A stretch of DNA of 5,110 nt, taken from assembly GCA_051960855.1 (NCBI GenBank), contig JBQCDV010000236.1, positions 1-5,110 on the forward strand. Direction: 5' to 3'. The position numbers and the translations under genes were made by a program. The notes below the pieces were generated by a model. It was not told the DNA's origin. It did no database searches and saw nothing but the letters and a program-made list of their open reading frames with translations. Of the stretch, positions 1-4,310 are shown one piece after another. Within the stretch, counting starts at the first letter, position 1; every line of letters starts with the position of its first letter. The stretch is from JBQCDV01 sp051960855. Its GTDB lineage: Bacteria > Actinomycetota > Actinomycetes > JAJZTN01.

Positions 1-596
1 GTCACCGTGACACCGGGAACGGGCGAGGGCAGCGGCACCTCGACGGTGACGTCGGCGCCCCCGAGGTCGCTGACCGAGACACTGCGGCCGCCCGGAAGCG
101 TCACAGAGGTCGGCTCGAGCCGCAGCCTGCCGTCGGTGACCGACACCGTGCCGAGGAGGCGGACCGTCAGCTCTTCACCGAGGACCTTGACCTGCTTGCG
201 GACGGCCACCTTGCCGTCTCCGGCCGAGCTCACCGATCCCTGCGGGAGGCGGGCGATGGAGGCGACCTCGTCGTAGGTGAGCAGCCCGTGGCCCTGCAGC
301 GAGGCAGCGGTGACGCGGCGATCAGCCACCGCTACGTCGTTCGCGACGATGGTGACCTTGCGCAGCTCGTGGCTCTTCTGCCGCACGGTCCGCGCCTCCA
401 CGTGCACCGTGGTGAAGTCACGCTTGGCGAGCTGGGTGAGGAACGGGAATCCCTCGAACGACGTCGACACACCGCTCGCGTCGAGCCGCTGCGCGATGGC
501 TCGGTCGGCGAGCTGGCCGGCCACCCAGGCCGCTCCCCGGTCCAGACCGAAGGCGATGACGAGCAGGATCACGAGCGTGGCGAGAAGTCGACGCAC
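1..596 (-). CDS. LmeA-like (DUF2993) phospholipid-binding protein, C-terminus cut by window edge
   Basis: Reading the minus strand from a GTG at 596-594 gives 198 residues that stay open to the left edge, so the C-terminus is missing. Residues 4-18 (LLATLVILLVIAFGL) after an RR pair form a signal anchor or signal peptide. Residues 49-61 read GFPFLTQLAKRDF, the hallmark DUF2993 'GFPFLTQ' segment, followed by alternating beta-strand-like stretches (VHVEARTV, VTIVANDVAVA, LRLEPTSVTLPGG) expected of this elongated lipid-binding fold. Family knowledge: mycobacterial LmeA is a cell-envelope phospholipid-binding protein needed for mannan elongation; other actinobacterial members are mostly uncharacterised. 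The start was chosen because GGA lies 7 bases upstream; in-frame GTG or TTG codons at 602, 608 and 611 are alternatives that add two to five residues. It is divergent from the GDPD gene. The family assignment is strong; the exact role is inferred. Confidence 0.88.
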   Translation of the reverse strand, partial: MRRLLATLVILLVIAFGLDRGAAWVAGQLADRAIAQRLDASGVSTSFEGFPFLTQLAKRDFTTVHVEARTVRQKSHELRKVTIVANDVAVADRRVTAASLQGHGLLTYDEVASIARLPQGSVSSAGDGKVAVRKQVKVLGEELTVRLLGTVSVTDGRLRLEPTSVTLPGGRSVSVSDLGGADVTVEVPLPSPVPGVTV

Positions 597-651
597 CGAC
601 ACATCCAACACTGCGACGTTCCGGCGGCTGTCATCGGAGACACTGAAGTAC
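597..651. promoter_or_regulatory. Short divergent intergenic region between LmeA-like gene and GDPD
   Basis: Only 55 bp separate the two divergent GTG start codons. The plus strand has GGAGA at 636-640, 11 bases before the GDPD GTG, and the minus strand has GGA just before the LmeA-like GTG. I see no convincing -10/-35 pair in either direction. The promoters must therefore be weak-consensus, overlap each other, or lie inside the opposite gene's 5' coding sequence. Confidence 0.45.
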
Positions 652-1506
652 GTGCAGCCCGCGCAGCCCCAGGTCGTCGCCCACCGTGGTTCGTCCGAGA
701 GGGTGCCTGAGCACACGCTCGCCGCCTATCTGCAGGCGATTGACGACGGCGCGGACGCTCTCGAGTGCGACGTTCGCCTGACGCGCGACGGCCATCTGGT
801 CTGTGTCCACGACCGTCGTGTCGACCGGACGAGCAACGGCCGCGGTCCGGTGTCGACCAAGGACCTCGCCGAGCTGCAGGAGCTGGACTGGCAGTCCTGG
901 AAGGCTGGCGGCAGTGGTGCCGGCGGAGGTTTTGACGGCGGGCAGGTTGACAGCGGCAGTGCCGACGGCAGTCGCGAGGAGCGCCCCGATCGTGACGGTT
1001 CCGGAGTCCTGACCCTGCAGCGGCTGCTCGAGGCCGTCGCCGACGCCCCACGCCGCGTCGAGGTGGCGATCGAGACCAAGCACCCGACCCGCTATGCCGG
1101 GCTGGTGGAGCGGCGTCTGGTCGAGCTGCTGGACCGCTTCGGGTGGGCGCACTCCAGGTCGGGGGACGCGACCGCAACGCCCGTGCGCGTCATGAGCTTC
1201 AGTCAGCTGTCCCTCCGCCGCATCCGGCTGCTGGCCCCGAGCCTGCCGACGGTGCTGCTGATGGAACGCACCCCGGTGCGCTTCTGGGACGGCAGCCTCC
1301 CGCTGGGCACGCGCATCGCCGGGCCGGGCATGGACGTCGTTCGGGCGCATCCCCGCTACGTCGCGCGCGTGCACCGGCAGGGCAACCAGGTGCACGTCTG
1401 GACCGTCGACGCGCCCGCCGACGTCGATCTCTGCCTCGAGCTGGGAGTCGACGCGATCATCACCAATCGCCCGAACGCCGTCCGCGCCCTGCTCGCCGCC
1501 GCGTAG
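652..1506 (+). CDS. Glycerophosphodiester phosphodiesterase (GDPD family)
   Basis: Protein of 284 residues hydrolysing glycerophosphodiesters to glycerol-3-phosphate and an alcohol. It has the metal-dependent TIM-barrel signature in order: VVAHRGSSERVPEHTLAAY (residues 8-26, with catalytic H11 and R12), ALECDVRLTRDG (metal ligands E38 and D40), VCVHD (general acid/base H53), VAIETK (E141, K143), and near the end QVHVWTVDAPADV and IITNRP. There is no signal peptide, so it is probably cytoplasmic. The frame is open upstream to 277, but that part lies antisense to the LmeA-like gene. GTG 652 is chosen because homology starts right after it and GGAGA precedes it at 636-640. A CTG at 643 is less likely. 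Residues about 85-118 are a Gly/Asp/Ser-rich insertion between the early and middle barrel strands. The stop TAG is followed at once by in-frame TGA. It is annotated as glpQ or ugpQ in different genomes; I leave the symbol open. Confidence 0.93.
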   Translation: MQPAQPQVVAHRGSSERVPEHTLAAYLQAIDDGADALECDVRLTRDGHLVCVHDRRVDRTSNGRGPVSTKDLAELQELDWQSWKAGGSGAGGGFDGGQVDSGSADGSREERPDRDGSGVLTLQRLLEAVADAPRRVEVAIETKHPTRYAGLVERRLVELLDRFGWAHSRSGDATATPVRVMSFSQLSLRRIRLLAPSLPTVLLMERTPVRFWDGSLPLGTRIAGPGMDVVRAHPRYVARVHRQGNQVHVWTVDAPADVDLCLELGVDAIITNRPNAVRALLAAA

Positions 1507-1545
1507 TGATCCGTCTTTTAAACATTGCGCTTCGGTGGAGATGTC

Positions 1546-1570
1546 GTTTACCCGCTCGTCACGACGGGCA
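1546..1570 (+). promoter_or_regulatory. Candidate SigB/SigF-type stress promoter upstream of the ATP-binding gene
   Basis: GTTTA at 1546-1550 is followed after exactly 15 bases by GGGCA at 1566-1570. The known actinobacterial SigF/SigB promoter is GTTT(A) - 14-17 bases - GGGTA, so only one base of the -10 element departs from it. Transcription would start near 1577 and give a leader of about 40 bases to the GTG at 1617. The position in front of an RsbW-type gene fits the common autoregulation of such switches. This is a sequence match only; expression is not shown. Confidence 0.55.
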
Positions 1571-1602
1571 CGGCTGCGACGCGCGGCAATGTCGTCGGAT
1601 GT

Positions 1603-1607
1603 GAGGG
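1603..1607 (+). promoter_or_regulatory. Ribosome binding site deciding the GTG start at 1617
   Basis: GAGGG lies 9 bases upstream of the GTG at 1617. The later in-frame ATG at 1644 has no comparable purine run before it, so the GTG is preferred. Confidence 0.6.
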
Positions 1608-1616
1608 ACCCGAGCA

Positions 1617-2063
1617 GTGACCGATCTGCCAGCCACGGCGGCAATGTCGCTGCTTGCGCTGCCCTTCCTCCCCGGAAGCGTGCCGGTCGCCCGGCGAGCG
1701 CTGCGGGCCGCTCTCGAGGTGAGCGGAGTGCCACCTCGGATCTGCCAGGACCTCGACATTGTGGTGTCCGAGCTCGTCACCAACGCCATCCGCTATGCCC
1801 GGCCGCTGCCGCACAACCGCGTCGTCGTCCGCTGGCGCGTCACGCAGCAGCCGCATGACGTTGTCGTCGGCGTCCTCGACGGGGGCGCGACTACCCGCCC
1901 GCGCGTGACGCAGGCTTCGATGGCCGCTCTCGGAGGCCGTGGCCTCACGATCGTCGAGACCCTCGCTGACGAGTGGGGCGTCGACCAGGAGGACGGTGCG
2001 ACGGTGGTCTGGGCGCGGATGGCGCTGGACCCGGCGCACAGCCGGGAGTTCGCCTACCACTGA
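1617..2063 (+). CDS. ATP-binding protein, RsbW/SpoIIAB-type anti-sigma regulatory kinase family (HATPase_c_2)
   Basis: Protein of 148 residues that is essentially one GHKL ATPase domain. Visible motifs: N-terminal LPFLPGSVPVARRALRAAL (15-33), the N box DIVVSELVTNAIRYARP (47-63, with E52 and N56), the first glycine box VGVLDGG (84-90, D88), and the second glycine box GGRGLTIVETLAD (106-118). Actinobacteria encode many such short proteins. Characterised members bind a sigma factor and phosphorylate an anti-anti-sigma (STAS) protein on Ser/Thr; others have unknown partners. No sigma factor or STAS gene is seen in this window, so the partner is not identifiable here. It lies 110 bp after GDPD and 121 bp before the SEC-C gene. 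The upstream SigB/SigF-like promoter would link it to general stress. The cytoplasmic location follows from the lack of hydrophobic segments. The family call is confident; the anti-sigma function is inferred. Confidence 0.88.
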   Translation: MTDLPATAAMSLLALPFLPGSVPVARRALRAALEVSGVPPRICQDLDIVVSELVTNAIRYARPLPHNRVVVRWRVTQQPHDVVVGVLDGGATTRPRVTQASMAALGGRGLTIVETLADEWGVDQEDGATVVWARMALDPAHSREFAYH

Positions 2064-2082
2064 CCCATCAGGGACTGACCGC

Positions 2083-2109
2083 GTCGACCCGGAGCCGTCG
2101 GGCGTCGAC
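2083..2109. repeat. Imperfect inverted repeat, possible terminator of the ATP-binding gene
   Basis: GTCGACCCGG (2083-2092) faces CGGGCGTCGAC (2099-2109). The arms pair with one bulged C around a short loop, 20 bp after the TGA of the ATPase gene. There is no T-tract, as is common for actinobacterial terminators, so its function is uncertain. Confidence 0.35.
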
Positions 2110-2120
2110 GGCGTTGCGCT

Positions 2121-2138
2121 TAGGCTGGACGGCCAGCC
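2121..2138 (+). promoter_or_regulatory. -10-like TAGGCT overlapping a perfect hairpin, upstream of the SEC-C gene
   Basis: TAGGCT at 2121-2126 fits the relaxed actinobacterial -10 (TANNNT) and lies about 60 bp before the ATG at 2185. No good -35 is visible at the right spacing. It overlaps a perfect stem-loop: GGCTGG (2123-2128), loop ACGG, CCAGCC (2133-2138). The hairpin would start at or before the transcription start if this promoter is real. Confidence 0.35.
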
Positions 2139-2174
2139 ACCGCAGCGACGTTCGGAAATGACGTCTGAACAGGC

Positions 2175-2179
2175 AGGAG
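2175..2179 (+). promoter_or_regulatory. Ribosome binding site AGGAG for the SEC-C/DUF5926 gene
   Basis: AGGAG ends 5 bases before the ATG at 2185. It is the best Shine-Dalgarno match in the open frame and sets the start. The upstream part of that frame overlaps the ATPase gene. Confidence 0.75.
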
Positions 2180-2184
2180 TCCCG

Positions 2185-3195
2185 ATGGGCAAGCAGGCGC
2201 GTCGTCGAGCCGCCGTCTCCACCTCAGCCGGCTCGGATGCGGCCGGTGCCGCCGTCCTGGACGGGGTTGCCCCCGCGGGCGCAGGCTCCGTCGGCGGCCG
2301 CGAGCCCTGCCCGTGCGGGTCCGGGCGCCGCTACAAGGCGTGTCACGGTCGGGAGGCGGCGCGTGCCGCGGCCCAGGTGGCGCGGCGGCCGTTCGAGGGG
2401 ATCCGCGGCGAGGCCGACCTCGTGGCGATGCGGGAGATCCTCCCCGCCGCGAGCGCCCGTCTGACGCTGCGTCCCGAACTCGCCGAGGCTCATCCCGACA
2501 GCGAGGTCTACGCGGTGTCGGTGCTGCCCGCGGCATGGCCGGCGATGGCTCGGCAGGACGGCCGCGTCTTCATCGCGCTGCAGGTCAACGGTGGCAGTGG
2601 CGACCCGAGCCGCGACCTCGCCGCCGCCCTCGAGCGCGCGCTTGCTGCGGAACCGGGCACCCCGCTGCCTCCCGCCGGGCTGCCCGGACCGGGTCCTCGG
2701 CTGCAGGACCTGCTCGACCTCGGCGCGGAGTTGCAGGTGCAGGTGCACGAGGGCTTCGACTTCTGGGTGGAGGGGATCGACGCCGACGCCGAGGTGCTCG
2801 CAACCGTGGAGCGGGCCAACGCCGGCCTCGTGCCCACTCAGCGCCTGACGTCGGTGGAGGCGGCCTACTGGTGCGACTTCGGTGACCGTCCGCAGCTGCG
2901 GTGGGTACTGGCCAAGCCGGACGAGGAGCGACTGCTCGACGCGTTCGCCCGGCTGCACGCTGCGGGCGAGGACTCCCTGGTGGAGGGCAGCCGGTTCCTC
3001 GGGTCCTTCCGGGCGTACGGCCTGCTTGTCCCGGTGTGGGAACTGCCGCTCGGCACGACGGCCTCGCAGCTGGAGGAGCCGGCGGCCGGTTACCAGTCGC
3101 GGCTGGAGGCGGCGCTGTCGTCGGGGGAGCCGTTGAGCGAGGCCGAGCGCGGCGCCCGCAAGGGGCTCGCCAACCGCCAGATCACGCTGTCCTGA
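2185..3195 (+). CDS. SEC-C zinc-motif protein with DUF5926 domain
   Basis: Protein of 336 residues. The N-terminus MGKQARRRAA is basic, then residues about 12-38 are an Ala/Gly-rich, probably disordered linker. A SEC-C motif follows (REPCPCGSGRRYKACHG, residues 39-55), with zinc ligands C42, C44, C53 and H54. This motif is best known from the SecA C-terminus but is also found alone as a zinc and ribosome or chaperone contact module. The rest, from PFEGIRGEADLVAMREILPAA onward, matches my recollection of actinobacterial DUF5926: LPAAWPAMARQDGRVFIALQVN, SGDPSRDLAAALERAL, FWVEG, and a C-terminal ERGARKGLANRQITLS. There is no transmembrane segment, so it is likely cytoplasmic. The biochemical role is unknown; nucleic-acid or ribosome association is conceivable from the basic tail plus zinc module, but that is inference. 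It is the last gene of the plus-strand run and converges on the gene ending at 3456. Confidence 0.88.
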   Translation: MGKQARRRAAVSTSAGSDAAGAAVLDGVAPAGAGSVGGREPCPCGSGRRYKACHGREAARAAAQVARRPFEGIRGEADLVAMREILPAASARLTLRPELAEAHPDSEVYAVSVLPAAWPAMARQDGRVFIALQVNGGSGDPSRDLAAALERALAAEPGTPLPPAGLPGPGPRLQDLLDLGAELQVQVHEGFDFWVEGIDADAEVLATVERANAGLVPTQRLTSVEAAYWCDFGDRPQLRWVLAKPDEERLLDAFARLHAAGEDSLVEGSRFLGSFRAYGLLVPVWELPLGTTASQLEEPAAGYQSRLEAALSSGEPLSEAERGARKGLANRQITLS

Positions 3196-3228
3196 CGGCT
3201 GGGCCCAACGCTCGGGGAGGGCCGGGTA

Positions 3229-3257
3229 GTGCGTCCGTACTAGAGGCCGGACGGCAC
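3229..3257 (+). terminator. Candidate terminator after the SEC-C gene
   Basis: GTGCGTCCG (3229-3237) pairs with CGGACGGCAC (3248-3257), nine pairs with one bulged G around a 10-base loop, 33 bp after the stop codon. It has no T-tract. Confidence 0.4.
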
Positions 3258-3280
3258 CTGACCTAGGTCGCTCCGCGACG

Positions 3281-3302
3281 CCGGGCTGGCGGCCACAGCC
3301 GG
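3281..3302. repeat. GC-rich imperfect hairpin
   Basis: CCGGGCTG (3281-3288) faces CAGCCGG (3296-3302), seven pairs with one bulged G. It could be a second termination structure in the convergent interval. Orientation is undetermined. Confidence 0.35.
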
Positions 3303-3406
3303 TCGGCAAACCATGCCAAAGTCGCGCGCCCCGTGCGTCTCCGGCGCCGCGTCGGGGCTAACGTATGTCTCAGCCCGGTCGCTGCTGCATCCCCCGTCGG
3401 TAGCGG

Positions 3407-3433
3407 CCGGGCCTCCCATTTTCCTGGGCCCGG
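3407..3433 (-). terminator. Candidate terminator after the small membrane-protein gene
   Basis: Perfect 7-bp inverted repeat CCGGGCC (3407-3413) / GGCCCGG (3427-3433) with a 13-base loop containing a run of T on the plus strand. It lies 22 bp beyond the minus-strand stop at 3456. There is no T-tract after the stem on the minus strand, so termination is inferred from position and stem strength. Confidence 0.45.
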
Positions 3434-3455
3434 CGCACGGTGCGGTTCGGGTTGC

Positions 3456-3821
3456 TCAGTGCGAAAGATGGACGTCGGTCACGCCGGGCACGTCCACTCC
3501 GGGTGGGACCAGCTGGTCATGCAGGTTGGTGGCAGCGGACCCCGAGACGCCCGAGACGGAGACGTCGTTAGTCCCCGGGGCCTGGGTGTCGTGGCCGGCT
3601 CCGGCCCCGAGCACGAGAGATCCGACGACGAGCACGCCCGTGGCGGCGGACACCAGACTGCGCCGGATGCTCGGTGCGGCCGCGCGGAGTCGGCTGGGCC
3701 TGCTGCTGTCCCCGTGTGCGGAGGTGCCCCGCGCGGCGCCGTCGGTTCCGCCCGTCTGGCCGGTGCCTCGCCCGGCGCCCATCGCGGCGTCGTTCAGGGT
3801 GCCTATCGCCGTGCTCGCCAC
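3456..3821 (-). CDS. Hypothetical small single-pass membrane or exported protein
   Basis: I do not recognise this 121-residue protein. The GTG start at 3821-3819 has a strong Shine-Dalgarno match on the minus strand, GGGAGG (3829-3834 on plus coordinates), about 7 bases upstream. This is the main argument that it is real. The layout is a 50-residue hydrophilic Gly/Ala/Ser/Arg-rich N-terminus, then SIRRSLVSAATGVLVVGSLVLGAGAG (residues 51-76) as basic residues plus one hydrophobic segment, then a 45-residue Val/Ser/Gly/Pro-rich tail ending VTDVHLSH. It has no cysteine. The long N-region is unusual for a cleavable signal peptide, so a type II single-pass membrane protein is more likely. It could also be the 5' remnant of a secreted enzyme that lost its catalytic part. 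It converges on the SEC-C gene. Confidence 0.55.
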   Translation of the reverse strand: MASTAIGTLNDAAMGAGRGTGQTGGTDGAARGTSAHGDSSRPSRLRAAAPSIRRSLVSAATGVLVVGSLVLGAGAGHDTQAPGTNDVSVSGVSGSAATNLHDQLVPPGVDVPGVTDVHLSH

Positions 3822-3843
3822 CGTCAGCCTCCCGGTGCAGTCC

Positions 3844-3855
3844 CAGTGGTCACTG
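3844..3855. promoter_or_regulatory. Palindrome CAGTG-GT-CACTG upstream of the small gene, possible operator
   Basis: Perfect 5+5 inverted repeat with a 2-base centre, extended outward by further CC/GG pairs after one mismatch. It lies 23-34 bp upstream of the GTG at 3821, where a repressor site or 5' leader hairpin could act. No partner regulator is visible. Confidence 0.35.
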
Positions 3856-3962
3856 AGGGCCCTATGCCCGAAAGCGACGAATCGGACACGTTGACCGGTG
3901 GTGGCGAGGGCCGGTGCTGCTTACGTGAGTGCGCACTGCTGCCCGGTGGACCGCGGTCGGGG

Positions 3963-4060
3963 CCTCGACGTGCTGCTCGCGTGGACGCTGGTGGCTGTGG
4001 TGCGACCAGAAGTGCGCACGCGAGGCGGTGATGTGAGGCGGTGTGCGGTCACGGCGGTCG
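3963..4060. repeat. Structured intergenic repeat, copy 1 (about 98 bp)
   Basis: This copy aligns to 4097-4175 with 4 mismatches in 79 bp, and its 3' part (4012-4060) aligns to 4180-4228. Outer arms CTCGCGTG (3976-3983) and CACGCGAG (4017-4024) are perfect inverted repeats. Inside them CTGGT (3988-3992) pairs with ACCAG (4005-4009). Downstream, GAGGCGGTG occurs twice (4022-4030 and 4035-4043), separated by ATGT. This could be a palindromic intergenic repeat family or the remnant of a small mobile element. No target-site duplication is evident. Confidence 0.8.
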
Positions 4061-4096
4061 GACAAGCGCACGCCGAACGCCGTTGCTGACGGTGGC

Positions 4097-4228
4097 CCTC
4101 GATGTGCTGCTCGCGTGGACGCTGGTGGCTGTGGTGCGGCCAGGAGTGCACACGCGAGGCGGTGATGTGAGGCGGCGGAGTGCACACGCGAGGCGGTGAT
4201 GTGAGGCGGTGTGCGGACACGGCGGCCG
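4097..4228. repeat. Structured intergenic repeat, copy 2 with internal tandem duplication (132 bp)
   Basis: Second copy, in the same orientation and offset 134 bp from copy 1 over its first 79 bp. Arms CTCGCGTG (4110-4117) and CACGCGAG (4151-4158) are conserved, with inner stem CTGGT (4122-4126) / GCCAG (4139-4143). The length excess over copy 1 is exactly the 34-bp tandem duplication it contains, so this copy appears to derive from a unit like copy 1. Confidence 0.8.
4143..4209. repeat. 34-bp tandem duplication inside copy 2
   Basis: A 33-base stretch at 4143-4175 beginning GGAGTGCACACGCGAGG is repeated without mismatch at 4177-4209, with one C between (period 34). Each half carries its own CACGCGAG arm (4151-4158 and 4185-4192), so two alternative partners exist for the single CTCGCGTG arm at 4110-4117. 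Perfect identity suggests a recent event. Confidence 0.85.
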
Positions 4229-4262
4229 ACGGACGTCACGGACCGGTGGGCAACGGCCGGCA

Positions 4263-4283
4263 GCCCGGCGGCGGGAGCCGGGC
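4263..4283 (-). terminator. Candidate terminator after arcA
   Basis: Perfect 7-bp inverted repeat GCCCGGC (4263-4269) / GCCGGGC (4277-4283) with a 7-base loop. It lies 27 bp past the minus-strand stop of arginine deiminase. There is no T-tract, but the stem is strong and well placed. Confidence 0.5.
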
Positions 4284-4310
4284 AGCGGTGGGACGAGGGA
4301 GGGGGCAGCC

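Larger units (their letters stand above)
3196..3455. other. Convergent intergenic interval with several stem-loops, no gene seen
   Basis: These 260 bp lie between the 3' ends of two converging genes. Open frames starting at 3313 and 3333 on the plus strand lack ribosome binding sites and recognisable protein sequence. The interval contains the hairpins listed separately. It also contains a perfect 10-bp palindrome, GACCTAGGTC (3260-3269), and a weak stem GGGCT (3355-3359) / AGCCC (3372-3376). It plausibly works as a bidirectional termination zone. No RNA family could be recognised. Confidence 0.5.
3822..4310. other. 489-bp non-coding accessory interval with repeats and palindromes
   Basis: No reading frame here has a credible start and recognisable product. 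Frames crossing it on the minus strand are low-complexity (repeated HITASRVHS-type segments translated from the DNA repeats). It holds the upstream region of the small gene (3822-3960), two 10-bp palindromes (AGTGCGCACT at 3928-3937 and GACCGCGGTC at 3949-3958), two copies of a structured repeat (3963-4228) and a terminator-like hairpin next to arcA. Confidence 0.6.

Noticed and set aside
277..651. Plus-strand open frame extending the GDPD N-terminus by 125 residues
   Set aside because: It is antisense to the conserved LmeA-like gene, has Ser/Arg-rich shadow composition, and GDPD homology starts only after 652.
631..1734. Long minus-strand open frame opposite GDPD
   Set aside because: A GC-rich shadow frame. 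The plus-strand frame carries all GDPD catalytic motifs, and the antisense translation resembles no family.
3350..3420. Riboswitch-like bits on the minus strand (GGGCTGAGA as in TPP; GGGGGA as in c-di-AMP riboswitches)
   Set aside because: The other conserved parts (TPP CCTGATC...GCGTAGGGA; the ydaO-type GCTAACCTCG context in the right order) are absent, and no gene start lies downstream on that strand.
3891..3923. TTGACC as a plus-strand -35 box
   Set aside because: No -10 element at 16-18 bp and no plus-strand gene follows.
3313..4031. Plus-strand open frames from 3313 and 3333
   Set aside because: No ribosome binding site, low-complexity Pro/Arg/Ser composition, and they overlap the better-supported minus-strand gene.
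3963..4228. CRISPR array
   Set aside because: Only two main units and one tandem duplication with a 1-base gap. There are no regularly sized unique spacers and no cas genes.
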